DNA from: Fen-178 sp963722575
GTDB taxonomy: Bacteria > Acidobacteriota > Terriglobia > Bryobacterales > Bryobacteraceae
Direction: 5' to 3'
Assembly (NCBI GenBank): GCA_963722575.1
Contig: CAVRNR010000003.1
Location: forward strand, 248,001 to 312,000
DNA: 64,000 nt
Every line of letters starts with the position of its first letter. Position 1 is the first letter of the stretch. This document shows positions 46,527 through 55,472 of this stretch, in pieces. A program made the position numbers and the translations under genes. Under the pieces are notes generated by a model. That model saw nothing but the letters and a program-made list of their open reading frames with translations, did no database searches and was not told where the DNA came from.

Positions 46527-48088
46527 AGCGTGCTTCGTTTCAGACCGAGCAAGGTAGCGGCGCCCCGGGGTCCGCTCACCACCCAATCGGTATCCTCGAG
46601 CGCTTCCAAAATCGTCCGGCGCTCGACCTCTTCGAGCGTTTCGCGTTTGGTTGGTGCGGCAGACGGCGGCTGAGTGTGGAGACCGGCGAGCGGCACATTC
46701 AGAATCGGCCCCGCGGACAGAATCACCGCGCGCTCGATCAGGTTTTGCAGCTCCCGGATGTTGCCCGGCCATGGATAGCGCAGCAGAGCATTCATACTTT
46801 CCGAGGGAATCGTGTCGATGGTCTTGTTCATGCGCCGGGCAAACTGCTGCACAAAATGGCGAACCAGCAGAGGAATGTCTTCCTGCCGCTCGCGAAGTGG
46901 CGGCACATAGATGGGAAACACCTCCAGGCGGTAATAGAGGTCCATGCGAAACTTCTGCTCCTTCACCATGGCGGCCAGATCCCGATTGGTGGAGGCGATC
47001 AAACGAGCGTCCGTGCGGAGCGTGCGGGAACTGCCGAGGCGTTCGAACTCCCGTTCCTGCAACACGCGAAGGAGCTTGGGCTGAAGTTCCAGCGGGATCT
47101 CTCCGATTTCGTCCAGAAAAACGGTCCCGTGGCTGGCCAATTCGAAGCGGCCGATGCGCTGCGCCGTGGCGCCCGTGAAAGCGCCCCGTTCGTGTCCGAA
47201 CATCTCGCTTTCCAGCAGACCGGTTGGAATGGCGGCACAGTTGAGCTTTACAAATGCGTTCTTGTTGCGGGAGCTCAAGTTGTGGATGGCCCGGGCGACC
47301 AACTCCTTGCCCACTCCGGTTTCGCCGTATATGAGCACGGTCGAATCGGTGGGCGCCACGGTCTCGACCTGTTGCAGCAGTTTCTGAAGCGCCGCGCTTC
47401 GGCCGATAATGGAATCGAAATTCATCTGGCTGCGGATTTCGTCTTCCAGGTACAGCTTCTCTTGCGCCAGCTTGTCTTTCAGTTCGGCAATCTGCCGGTA
47501 GGCCAAGGCATTTTCCACCGCGAGTGCAACCTGCGCCGCCACCTGGCGGACGAAATCGACCTCGTCCCCGGTAAATGGGTTGTCGTGCAGCCGGCCGAGG
47601 CATAGGACGCCCAGGGTGCGGTTGCGGCTGACTAAAGGGACGTCGCACAGGGCCTGGAACCCCTCCGCCACAGCCAGGTTGCTCACGTCCAGCGCCGCCA
47701 ATGCCCGGGCGTCCAGCGCAATGGGTTCACCGATGCGAAACACCCGGTTGGTGGGTCCCTCGGCGACCGGGACTTTGCCTTCTTCGCGAATGAGCCCTCG
47801 CCCTTCCGGAAAATCGACCGCATGAATGCGCAGCCGCTGGTCGTTGGGGTCCGGGAGCGCCACACCCACCGAGTCGCACTTCATCACGTGACGGACGCTT
47901 GCCGAGATGGCTCGGAGGAGATCGCGAAGCTCCAGATTCGAGATGATGGCGTTGTTCAGATCCAGCAGGAGCTTCAGGCGCTCATTGTTGCTCCGCAATT
48001 CCGCTTGGGTGGCTGGCGATGCCTCCCGCGCGAGGGCGGCATCGGCTGGCCGCGAGGGCTCCGGCGGGGCTGGGGCGGATCGATCCAT
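46466..48088 (-). CDS. Sigma-54-dependent transcriptional activator with GAF domain
   Basis: 540 residues. The N-terminal GAF domain (about 45-195, CDSVGVALPD...CDVPLVSRNRTLGVLCLGR) is followed by an AAA+ domain with Walker A GETGVGKE, the sigma-54 contact loop GAFTGA, Walker B VFLDEIGEI and R-finger region. A Fis-type helix-turn-helix closes it (RGAATLLGLKRSTLQFRMDKLGI). FhlA/NorR-like layout; the GAF ligand is unknown. Divergent from a 35-residue membrane peptide gene. Confidence 0.93.
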   Translation of the reverse strand: MDRSAPAPPEPSRPADAALAREASPATQAELRSNNERLKLLLDLNNAIISNLELRDLLRAISASVRHVMKCDSVGVALPDPNDQRLRIHAVDFPEGRGLIREEGKVPVAEGPTNRVFRIGEPIALDARALAALDVSNLAVAEGFQALCDVPLVSRNRTLGVLCLGRLHDNPFTGDEVDFVRQVAAQVALAVENALAYRQIAELKDKLAQEKLYLEDEIRSQMNFDSIIGRSAALQKLLQQVETVAPTDSTVLIYGETGVGKELVARAIHNLSSRNKNAFVKLNCAAIPTGLLESEMFGHERGAFTGATAQRIGRFELASHGTVFLDEIGEIPLELQPKLLRVLQEREFERLGSSRTLRTDARLIASTNRDLAAMVKEQKFRMDLYYRLEVFPIYVPPLRERQEDIPLLVRHFVQQFARRMNKTIDTIPSESMNALLRYPWPGNIRELQNLIERAVILSAGPILNVPLAGLHTQPPSAAPTKRETLEEVERRTILEALEDTDWVVSGPRGAATLLGLKRSTLQFRMDKLGIRKTHPRETDA

Positions 48089-48156
48089 GCATTGCTACAG
48101 ATGCAATTCACCGCGATGCGTGACAGAGCCATTTGTCGCCAGACGGCGGTTTTTGA

Positions 48157-48185
48157 TTTCATTTTCCGGCAAATGGGCCTATAAT
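48157..48185 (+). promoter_or_regulatory. Candidate promoter of the 35-residue peptide gene
   Basis: A perfect TATAAT at 48180-48185 is preceded 17 bases earlier by a weak TTTCAT (48157-48162). Transcription would begin around 48192, right at the Shine-Dalgarno site, leaving a leader of roughly 13 bases. Confidence 0.45.
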
Positions 48186-48204
48186 CCGAATTGGGAGAGT
48201 ACCT

Positions 48205-48312
48205 ATGGGGACTCCGGATGTTCCGGAAATACTCATCGGATTGGGCCTCTTGGCCGGGCTCGTTTGGGCTCTTTACAATTGGACCCATCCGCACGTGGAT
48301 GCGCCCAAGTAG
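48205..48312 (+). CDS. 35-residue single-span membrane peptide
   Basis: The ATG at 48205 has GGAGAG 5 bases upstream and a TATAAT just before that. The product begins MGTPDVPE, has one hydrophobic span at about residues 9-25 (ILIGLGLLAGLVWALYN), and ends in a short hydrophilic tail WTHPHVDAPK. The start, spacing and the clean hydrophobic pattern argue for a real small protein. It is divergent from the GAF/sigma-54 activator. Small membrane peptides of this type often bind larger membrane complexes; no partner is evident. Confidence 0.55.
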   Translation: MGTPDVPEILIGLGLLAGLVWALYNWTHPHVDAPK

Positions 48313-48438
48313 CCCGCCGGCACAGCGGCCCCAGCCGTTTGCAATCCACAACGGCACCTGATACCATCTAGGTGGCAGATTGGAACCCTCGCCTTGAAGT
48401 GCCGCCAAACCAACCAACGGAGAAAAATAATCAACTGA

Positions 48439-48846
48439 ATGAGCTTTACCGTATTTCTTGGCAATCTTCCCACATGGGTCACCGCCGATGACATCAGGCA
48501 ATGGCTGGCCGCCGAAGATCTAGTGGCCGATGCCGTGAAAGTGATCCGCAACCACGAAACCCAGGAATCCAAGGGCTTCGCATTTGTCGAAGCGCCAACC
48601 AACGACGAGATGCAGTCCATCATTCGCCGCTTTGATCGCGCCCCTTTGGAAGACCGGCTGTTGCGGGCCAATGCGGCACAGCCCCCGAAAGGGAAGGACG
48701 CCGCACGAGGGCCGCAGCCAGCCGTGGCGCCCAATGCCGTTCGCACGCCGCAGCAGCGTCCTCCGGAACGCAGGAAGCGCGGCGGCCGGCAGAGAGATCA
48801 ATCGCCTCGCAGCGCCTTTGCGAACGAGCTGGCAAAGGCCCTGTAA
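48439..48846 (+). CDS. RNA-binding protein with one RRM and a basic tail
   Basis: 135 residues. RNP2 is VFLGNL and RNP1 is KGFAFVEA within a single RRM (about 1-80). The tail is rich in P, R, Q and K (RPPERRKRGGRQRDQSPRS). It is the second RRM protein of the window, with a less glycine-rich tail than the one at 30332-30685. Likely a single-stranded RNA binder. Confidence 0.85.
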   Translation: MSFTVFLGNLPTWVTADDIRQWLAAEDLVADAVKVIRNHETQESKGFAFVEAPTNDEMQSIIRRFDRAPLEDRLLRANAAQPPKGKDAARGPQPAVAPNAVRTPQQRPPERRKRGGRQRDQSPRSAFANELAKAL

Positions 48847-48988
48847 GTCACGCCGCGGCCGCTCTGGCACTGCGGAAAGAGCCTCTTTTCCATTCCACAC
48901 CTGTGAACCGAAGTCACAAGTGCCCGCACGGTATCTCTTTTCCCTTCAATGTTTTAGAAACGGCATCCGGCGTGCACCCGTGGACCGC

Positions 48989-50260
48989 ATGAAACACGCC
49001 TGGCTCGGCTGTCTGCTTTTTGGCGGTCTGCTCTTCGCCGGAACGCAGGATTCCGACATCAATGTCAACACGCGCTACACGGTGGATACGGTTATCGTCG
49101 CCGGCAAGGGTTGGAAGACCGACCTGGTGTCGGACCAGAGCCAGAACGAGAAAATGAGCTCCGGCTTGCGCAGGGACCTGGCCGCGCTGATCGGGCAGAA
49201 GCTGAATCCCTCGGCGCTGGACAGCCTGGCCGCGCGGCTGAAGAAGGAGCTGGCCGCGCGCGAAGTAAGCCACCACGTGCTCCGCGGCGACAGCCCCGAG
49301 CACGTGCGCGTCGAGTTCGAAGTTAAACCGTATCGAGGCGACGTGGGCGCCAACCTCACCAAGTTCGTCTACAACTCGAAACAGGGGTGGAGCGGGGAAG
49401 GCGGCGTGGATGTCACCGTGCTACAGAACTCCTTCCGGTTTGGCATGGCGAGCGACGGCGACTCGCTGGACGAGCGCTATGCCGGCATCTCCGCGCGCTA
49501 CGAGAACAGGCACGTGGGCACCGACCGGGTGAACCTGAAGTTCGAGTTCGACAGTTACCACGACCAGTGGAACACCAGCACTCTGGACGCGCTGGCGGCC
49601 GGCGGATCCAAGGAGACTTCGGATGCCTACCGCACGCGGCAGAATTTCCAGCCGGCCGTGACCATCGCGCTGGCAAAACCATTGACCCTGGAGGTGGGGG
49701 CGAGTTTCGAGCGTTTTGGAGAACAGTATCCGGCCGCGCACACCGAGGCCTCCGACGCCATGATTGCTACTCTGCGCTATCACCAGCGCCTGGAGGGATC
49801 GGACAACCAGCAAGACCTGGACGCAAGCTACAGCTTGGGCGCGGCCACCAGAATCCTCGACAGCGACTTCGTCTACACGGCGCATACGGGGGGAATGCGG
49901 TACCAGCTCACGCACGGCAAGCACGTGCTGAGCGACAGCTTCTCGGGAGGCGTGATTACCGGACGGGCGCCGCTGGACGACCGTTTTGTGATGGGCAACA
50001 CCGTCTACCTGCGGGGTTGGAATAAGTACGAGATCGACCCTTTGGGCGGAAACCGCATGGTCCACAACTCCGTCGATTACCATTACGGGCTTTTCAGGAT
50101 CTTCTACGATACGGGCGCCATCTGGGACGAGGGCCAGGCGGCCGTTCCGAGGCATTCGCTCGGAGTGGGCCTGCGGGAGTCGGTGTTCACTCTCGCGGTG
50201 GCGTTCCCGGTGCGTTCGGGGCACGTCGAGCCGGTCTTCATGATGGGCGTTATTCCGTAA
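48989..50260 (+). CDS. Omp85/TamA-like outer-membrane beta-barrel protein
   Basis: 423 residues from the ATG at 48989, which opens onto a signal peptide (WLGCLLFGGLLFAG). One POTRA-like module (YTVDTVIVAGKGWKTD...LAARLKKELAAREVSHHVLRGDSPEHVRVEFEV) precedes alternating beta-strands. The Omp85 signature region is VYLRGWNKYEIDPLGGNRMVHNSVDYHYGLFRIFYDTGAIW. It is shorter than BamA and has a single recognisable POTRA, closer to TamA/patatin-linked or accessory types. Followed with a 1-base overlap by the DUF4390 gene. Confidence 0.82.
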   Translation: MKHAWLGCLLFGGLLFAGTQDSDINVNTRYTVDTVIVAGKGWKTDLVSDQSQNEKMSSGLRRDLAALIGQKLNPSALDSLAARLKKELAAREVSHHVLRGDSPEHVRVEFEVKPYRGDVGANLTKFVYNSKQGWSGEGGVDVTVLQNSFRFGMASDGDSLDERYAGISARYENRHVGTDRVNLKFEFDSYHDQWNTSTLDALAAGGSKETSDAYRTRQNFQPAVTIALAKPLTLEVGASFERFGEQYPAAHTEASDAMIATLRYHQRLEGSDNQQDLDASYSLGAATRILDSDFVYTAHTGGMRYQLTHGKHVLSDSFSGGVITGRAPLDDRFVMGNTVYLRGWNKYEIDPLGGNRMVHNSVDYHYGLFRIFYDTGAIWDEGQAAVPRHSLGVGLRESVFTLAVAFPVRSGHVEPVFMMGVIP

Positions 50261-50889
50261 TGCCGCCACCAGCGCGGGGATGGCAGATCAGCCGCAGGAG
50301 CTGGCTTCTGGCCGGCCTTACGGCTTCTGTATTCCCGGCGCGGGGCGCGCAACCGATTGACGTCACGTTCGATGGCGACAATCTTCACGTATCGGCTCCC
50401 AGCCTGCACTTCCTGACCGGAAAGCCGCTGGAACGGCTGAAAGACGCGGCCACGGTGGTATTCCTTTCCCAACTCACGCTGCTCAGCGAGAACCGCGACG
50501 TCGCCATCCGGCGCGTGCCGGTGCGCTTCGTGGTGAGCTACGATTTGTGGGAGGAGAAGTTCTCCGTGACCCAGTTGGGGAGCACACCGCGCTCGACTCC
50601 GCACGTGCTGTCGGCCCCGGCGGCCGAGGCCTGGTGCCTGGAGGGCCTGGCCATCAGCGCCATGGGCCTGGCGCCGGACCGCCCTTTCTGGCTGCGGTTC
50701 GAGCTGCGGACGGCGGACCAGAAGGACCTCTCGGGCGGGGCGGCCGAGCCGGGCCTGAACCTCAGAAGCCTGATCGAACTGTTCAGCAGGAAGCCGGGGC
50801 CGGTCGATCCGAACTGGACGCGGGAAGTGGGTCCGCTGCGCCTGGAGGATCTGCGCCGCGCCACGGGCCGGGGCGCGCGAAACGGGTGA
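50260..50889 (+). CDS. DUF4390-domain exported protein
   Basis: 209 residues. The N-terminus RRSWLLAGLTASVFPARGA is a signal with a twin arginine. The body (IDVTFDGDNLHVSAPSLHFLTGKPLERLKDAATVVFLSQLTL; VPVRFVVSYDLWEEKFSVTQLG) matches DUF4390, a beta-rich family often encoded just before NtrYX-type systems. Here too, the kinase start overlaps its stop as GTGA. Function unknown. Confidence 0.85.
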   Translation: MPPPARGWQISRRSWLLAGLTASVFPARGAQPIDVTFDGDNLHVSAPSLHFLTGKPLERLKDAATVVFLSQLTLLSENRDVAIRRVPVRFVVSYDLWEEKFSVTQLGSTPRSTPHVLSAPAAEAWCLEGLAISAMGLAPDRPFWLRFELRTADQKDLSGGAAEPGLNLRSLIELFSRKPGPVDPNWTREVGPLRLEDLRRATGRGARNG

Positions 50890-52313
50890 ATCGGCTTCGC
50901 AACAGGCTCATTCTGATCTTCCTGGCCGCGACCCTGGCGCCGCTCGCCGCCACGATATGGATCACCACCTCGCTGCTCGAATTCAGCCTGGAATTCTCTT
51001 CCACCACCGAGCTCGACAAGGTCGCGAAATCCTTGCAACTCACCGGCCACGAGTTTTACCAGCATGTGCGCGACGATCTCAAGCAGCAGGCGGGGCGCCC
51101 TCTGGGCCCGGGCGCGTTGACGCCACGGAAGTATACGGCCGGGGATCGCGCCAACTGGCCCCCGGCGGTAAAGGCGTTCGCCGAAAGCGAGGAGCCTGAG
51201 CAGTTTTTGCCGGCGGGCCATGAAGGGGACCAGTTGGACTACCTGGTGCGGCACGGCGGCGAGGTCTGGTCTTATTCGGCCAGCTTGGGTGGAATGGAGC
51301 GGCTCACCGTGGACCGCGAGATCCGCGACGCGCGCGAGCTGGTAGACAACGCCAAGGAGCACGACTGGCGCCGCGGGTTCAAGTTGGTCTACGTTCTGCT
51401 GGCGGCATCCATCTGGCTGGTGTCGCTGGCGCTGCTGGTGTACCTGGCGCATCGCATCAGCCGGCCCATCCAACAGTTGACCGCGGGGCTGACGGAGCTG
51501 GCGGCGGGGGACTTGAATGCGCGCGTGGAGGCGCGGCGCGACGACGAAATCGGGCGCGCCATCCAGGCCTTCAATCACATGGCGGACAAGCTGCAAGAGA
51601 GCACCGAGCGGCTGGTCTATCTGCGGCAGCTTGCGAGCTGGCAGACGCTGGCGCGGAAGATGGCGCACGAGGTGAAGAACTCGCTCACGCCGATCCGGCT
51701 GACGGTGGAAGAGATGATGGCGCGCTACGACGAAGCCGACCGCGGCTTCATGCAGCAGGCCACGCAGATTGTGGTGGACGAAATCGAGACCCTGGAGCGG
51801 CGCATCCGCGCGTTCTCCGAGTTCGCCACCGAGCCGCCCGTCGAGCCCGCGCCGGTGGACGTGAATTCCCTGTTGCAGGAGCGCATGGCGTTTCTCAAGA
51901 CCGCGCATCCGGAGGTGGCCTACGATTGCCGGCTGGCGGGCGGCGTCCCCACCGTGATGGCGGACCAGGACCTGATCAAGGGAATCCTCACGAACCTGCT
52001 GGAGAACGCCGCCGAGGCCGCGGGCGATGGCGGGCGCATCCTGGGAGTGACGTCGGCGGAGAACGGGCGCGTTCATATTGAAGTGCACGATTCGGGACCG
52101 GGGCTGAGCGAGCAGGCGCGCGCCTCGCTGTTCCAACCCACCATTTCCTTCAAGAAGCGGGGGATGGGGCTGGGACTTTCGATCGCGCGCAAGAGCGCGC
52201 TGCTGTCGGGCGGGGACATTGTGGTGGTGAAAGGAGAACTGGGCGGCGCAGGCTTCCGCGTGCTGCTGCCGGTGGCGACGAATGGCATCCAAACGCGTAC
52301 TGATCGTGGATGA
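50886..52313 (+). CDS. NtrY-like membrane histidine kinase
   Basis: 475 residues from a GTG at 50886. Two membrane segments (LILIFLAATLAPLAATIWIT; LVYVLLAASIWLVSLALLVYLA) flank a ~150-residue periplasmic part. HAMP, the phosphoacceptor H in KMAHEVKNSLTPI, and an ATPase (NLLENAAEAA, DSGPGLSEQ, GMGLGLSIARK) follow. The KMAHEVKNSLTPI box is typical of NtrY-type kinases. Its last 32 bases overlap the sigma-54 regulator start. Confidence 0.9.
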   Translation: MNRLRNRLILIFLAATLAPLAATIWITTSLLEFSLEFSSTTELDKVAKSLQLTGHEFYQHVRDDLKQQAGRPLGPGALTPRKYTAGDRANWPPAVKAFAESEEPEQFLPAGHEGDQLDYLVRHGGEVWSYSASLGGMERLTVDREIRDARELVDNAKEHDWRRGFKLVYVLLAASIWLVSLALLVYLAHRISRPIQQLTAGLTELAAGDLNARVEARRDDEIGRAIQAFNHMADKLQESTERLVYLRQLASWQTLARKMAHEVKNSLTPIRLTVEEMMARYDEADRGFMQQATQIVVDEIETLERRIRAFSEFATEPPVEPAPVDVNSLLQERMAFLKTAHPEVAYDCRLAGGVPTVMADQDLIKGILTNLLENAAEAAGDGGRILGVTSAENGRVHIEVHDSGPGLSEQARASLFQPTISFKKRGMGLGLSIARKSALLSGGDIVVVKGELGGAGFRVLLPVATNGIQTRTDRG

Positions 52314-53628
52314 TGAGGAGAACATCGGCCGCTCGCTGCGGATGATTCTGGAGCGCGAGGGGTACGCGGTGAGCGTATGCCGGAGCGCGGCGGAGTTCAA
52401 CCGCCACCCCGACGCGCAGCGCGCCGACGTGTACCTGCTCGACATGAAGCTGCCGGACGGCAACGGCATCGACCTGCTGCGGGCGGCGCGGCAGAACGGG
52501 GCCTCGGCGCCGGCGGTCATGATTTCGGGGCACGGCACCATCGCGGACGCGGTGGAGGCCACGCGCGCCGGCGCGTTCGACTTCCTGGAGAAGCCGCTGA
52601 GCCGCGACCGCGTGCTGCTGGCGGTGAAGAACGCGCTGGAACAAGGCAGCCTGCGGCAAGAGAACGAGCGCCTGCGCGAGATGGTGGGCGGCGCGCCGAG
52701 GATGATCGGCGCCAGCCCGGCGTGGGCGCGCGCGGTGGAGCAGGCGACCATGGCGGCGCGGTCGGATGCGCGCGTGCTGCTGATCGGCGAATCCGGCACC
52801 GGCAAGGAGCTGCTGGCGGCGCACATCCACAAATCGAGCCCGTTTGCAGGCGGGCCGTTCGTGAAAGTGAATTGCGCGGCCATTCCGACGGAATTGATCG
52901 AGACGGAGTTGTTCGGCCACGAGAAGGGATCGTTCACCGGGGCGACGGCGGCGCGGCGCGGCAAGTTCGAACTGGCGGACGGCGGCACCATTTTCCTGGA
53001 CGAAGTGGGCGATCTGCACGGAGCTTCCCAGGCCAAGCTGCTGCGCGTGCTGCAAGAGGGCGAGTTTCACCGCGTGGGCGGCGAGCAGATCATCCGCGTG
53101 AGCGTGCGCGTGATTTCCGCGACCAATCGCGACCTGGGCGCGCTGGTGACGGCGGAAAAGTTCCGCGAGGACCTGTTCTACCGGCTGAGCGTGGTGCCCA
53201 TCCGCGTGCCGGCGCTGCGCGAGCGGCCGCACGATGTCCGCCTGCTGGCGGAATACTTCCTGGAAGATTTCTGCGCGCGCAATAATTTCAAACCCAAGAG
53301 GATGGACGAGACGGTGTTTCCGCTGCTGGAGACCTACCTTTGGCCGGGGAACGCGCGCGAGTTGCGGAACGCCGTCGAGCGCATGGCGATTCTGACGCCG
53401 GGCGAGCGGCTGACGCGCGAGTCCGTCCCGGTAGAGATCCGGGTGCAGCGCGAGACGGGCGTAAAATCGACCATCCAGGAAGCGCGCGAATCGGCCGAGC
53501 GGGAGCACGTGCTGCGGGCCCTCGAGGAATCCAACTGGAACGTATCCGGCGCCGCGCGGGCGCTGGGGATGGAGCGGACCAACCTGCACAAACGGATTCG
53601 GGCGCTGGGGCTGAGCCGGGGGAAATGA
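52282..53628 (+). CDS. NtrX/NtrC-type sigma-54 response regulator
   Basis: 448 residues: receiver (VLIVDDEENIG; phosphoacceptor D in YLLDMKLPDG; KP in FLEKPL), AAA+ domain with GESGTGKE, the GSFTGA loop and IFLDEVGDL, then a Fis-type HTH (NVSGAARALGMERTNLHKRIRALGL). It responds to the kinase encoded upstream. The Omp85-like and DUF4390 genes in the same run suggest an envelope theme. Confidence 0.95.
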   Translation: MASKRVLIVDDEENIGRSLRMILEREGYAVSVCRSAAEFNRHPDAQRADVYLLDMKLPDGNGIDLLRAARQNGASAPAVMISGHGTIADAVEATRAGAFDFLEKPLSRDRVLLAVKNALEQGSLRQENERLREMVGGAPRMIGASPAWARAVEQATMAARSDARVLLIGESGTGKELLAAHIHKSSPFAGGPFVKVNCAAIPTELIETELFGHEKGSFTGATAARRGKFELADGGTIFLDEVGDLHGASQAKLLRVLQEGEFHRVGGEQIIRVSVRVISATNRDLGALVTAEKFREDLFYRLSVVPIRVPALRERPHDVRLLAEYFLEDFCARNNFKPKRMDETVFPLLETYLWPGNARELRNAVERMAILTPGERLTRESVPVEIRVQRETGVKSTIQEARESAEREHVLRALEESNWNVSGAARALGMERTNLHKRIRALGLSRGK

Positions 53629-53641
53629 GTATACTAGGTTT

Positions 53642-54166
53642 ATGGCGACGTTCGCCACCGTCCCGGCTGAAGAATATCTGCGCACGACCTATTCCCCTGA
53701 CATGGAGTATGTCGACGGGCAACTTGTGGAGCGCCACGTGGGGGAATACTTACATAGTAGGCTACAGTTCTTGATTGCACTGGCGTTGGGGTTGAGAGAG
53801 CGCGAACGCCGGTTTCGAGTGTTCACCGAGCAGAGGGTGCGGGTGAACGAGGAGCCGCGTTACCGCATCCCCGATATCTGCGTGAAGGCCCTACCTCATC
53901 AAGTAACTCCGATCCTCACGCAACCCGATTTGGCCATCGAGATCGTGTCGCCCGACGACGAAGTTCCGGAGATGTTGGCGAAGATCGGGGACTACCTGGC
54001 CGCCGGCATTCCGCATGTTTGGGTCGTCGACCCATACAAGCGCACGCTGGTCGAAGCGGATCAGGCCGGCATCCGGCGTCCCGCCAGCCAGGTGCTCGCG
54101 ACGCCCTTAGTGGGCGAGATCGATTTCGCGCTGTTGTTCCAGCAGCTCGATGAGCCCGCCGAGTAG
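53642..54166 (+). CDS. Uma2-family (DUF820) putative nuclease
   Basis: 174 residues. The PD-(D/E)xK-like fold is visible: E in MEYVDGQLVE, PDICVKA, LAIEIVSPDD and KIGDYLAAGIPHVWVVDPYKRTL. Uma2 proteins are common in cyanobacteria and acidobacteria; their substrate is unknown. It starts 13 bases after the sigma-54 regulator but looks like an independent accessory gene. Confidence 0.85.
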   Translation: MATFATVPAEEYLRTTYSPDMEYVDGQLVERHVGEYLHSRLQFLIALALGLRERERRFRVFTEQRVRVNEEPRYRIPDICVKALPHQVTPILTQPDLAIEIVSPDDEVPEMLAKIGDYLAAGIPHVWVVDPYKRTLVEADQAGIRRPASQVLATPLVGEIDFALLFQQLDEPAE

Positions 54167-54264
54167 TTGAAGCCCTCCCTCATCCGAGGTCGACGTTTGA
54201 TTTCAGACCGCCGCGCGGGCGGCGGGGCTGAGCCGGAGGAAATAGAGGGCTTATACTTTAGGCA

Positions 54265-54471
54265 GTGGAAGCCATGGTCTCGACCGACGAGGATGGAGAC
54301 ACTCTCAACGATGCCGAGCGCAAGGCCGTGGCCGCGGCCGACGAGTGGCTCAGGCGCAACCAGCCGATCCCGCATGAGGAAGTTCTGGCTGAGTTCGGCT
54401 TGACGATGGCCAACTGGGAAGAGATGGGCGAGAAGCCGTTGCCGGAAGAAACGCCGCACTGCAATGGCTAA
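54265..54471 (+). CDS. Small hypothetical acidic protein (possible antitoxin)
   Basis: 68 residues from a GTG at 54265, or 65 from the ATG at 54274. Helical, acidic (DAERKAVAAADEWLRRNQPIPHEEVLAEFGLTMANWEEM), of a type often found beside RelE/ParE-like toxins, but no toxin is adjacent. The assignment as an antitoxin is a guess. Confidence 0.45.
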   Translation: MEAMVSTDEDGDTLNDAERKAVAAADEWLRRNQPIPHEEVLAEFGLTMANWEEMGEKPLPEETPHCNG

Positions 54472-54487
54472 CGGAGGCGTACCGCTA

Positions 54488-54727
54488 ATGGGCTACGAAG
54501 CCAAGAAGACTGAACACTCCGGGCCCAAGCGCGGCAACGGCGCCTACTGGGGCTACAAGTGCGAAGCCAAGAAGGAAAGCAACCGCATTCGGCGTGAGAA
54601 CTGGAAGCGCGAAATCCGTGCCGATGCCATCGAGGTTGTGCGCGAAGAATCGAAGAACCAATCATGTGCATCTTCGGCGTCCGCCATCGGTCCCAGGCCG
54701 ACTCGTGACGGCCAAGGGGATTCGTAG
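54488..54727 (+). CDS. Small basic hypothetical protein
   Basis: 79 residues from the ATG at 54488 (GGAGG 10 bases ahead; an ATG at 54464 is the alternative). The segment GYEAKKTEHSGPKRGNGAYW...EAKKESNRIRRENWKREI resembles short conserved hypothetical proteins seen in many genomes. The last ~20 residues look random, so the true end may have been lost by frameshift. Confidence 0.5.
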   Translation: MGYEAKKTEHSGPKRGNGAYWGYKCEAKKESNRIRRENWKREIRADAIEVVREESKNQSCASSASAIGPRPTRDGQGDS

Positions 54728-54770
54728 ACTATCGCTGGACCTCTTACGCCAAGTCGCTTCGGTTTTCGGT

Positions 54771-54794
54771 AAATGCGTCTGACCCCTTTTGGGG
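54771..54794. repeat. Half copy of the GGGGACAGACGC palindrome family
   Basis: The stretch matches one arm of the repeats at 12786-12839 and 57573-57625 with one substitution, but the opposite arm is missing. It ends in a small CCCC/GGGG hairpin 31 bases before the pcm start. Confidence 0.6.
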
Positions 54795-54824
54795 TAGCTA
54801 TTATAAAGTTGGGAGCGAACTGGC

Positions 54825-55472
54825 TTGATTCCGGATTGGGCAACCGAGCGCCGCAAGATGGTGGAAGCGCAACTGCGGCGGCGGGGCATCCACGATGAGG
54901 GCGTGCTCCAGGCCATGCTTGAGATTCCGCGCGAGGAGTTCGTGCCGGCAGAGTCGCGAGTGATGGCGTACCAGGATGAACCGATTCACATCGGCCACGG
55001 GCAGACCATTTCGCAGCCGTATATGACGGCGCTGATGGCGGAAGTGCTGGAGTTGACGGGCGCGGAGACGGTGCTCGAAGTCGGCGCGGGGAGCGGGTAT
55101 GCGGCGGCGGTGCTGGGGGCGGTGGCCGCGCGCGTGGTTACGGTCGAGATCATTCCGGCGCTGGCGCAACTGGCGCTGGAGAATCTGCGGCGGACGTCGC
55201 GCGACGCGAACGTCACGGTGGTGTGCGGGGACGGGTCGCTGGGGTATCCGGAAGGGGCGCCGTTCGATGCGATTTCGGTGGCGGCGGGCGCGCCGGAGAT
55301 CCCGGCGGCGCTGCTCGAGCAACTGAAGGATCCCGGGCGGTTGGTGATCCCGGTGGGCGATTACGGCGACCAGGAGCTGCGCGTGGTCTCGAAGCAGGGC
55401 GGGCGCATCGATTACCGGGTGGCGGTGTTGTGCCGGTTCGTTCCGCTGCGCGGCGGAGAAGGGTGGGAATAG
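54825..55472 (+). CDS. pcm: Protein-L-isoaspartate O-methyltransferase
   Basis: 215 residues from a TTG at 54825 with GGGAG 9 bases ahead; an ATG at 54858 would cut the conserved start (DWATERRKMVEAQLRRRGI). PREEFVPAESR, QTISQPYMTALMAE, TVLEVGAGSGYAAAVLG (SAM site) and FDAISVAAGAPEIPAALLEQL are family hallmarks. It repairs isoaspartyl residues in damaged proteins. DUF2103 follows without a gap. Confidence 0.92.
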   Translation: MIPDWATERRKMVEAQLRRRGIHDEGVLQAMLEIPREEFVPAESRVMAYQDEPIHIGHGQTISQPYMTALMAEVLELTGAETVLEVGAGSGYAAAVLGAVAARVVTVEIIPALAQLALENLRRTSRDANVTVVCGDGSLGYPEGAPFDAISVAAGAPEIPAALLEQLKDPGRLVIPVGDYGDQELRVVSKQGGRIDYRVAVLCRFVPLRGGEGWE

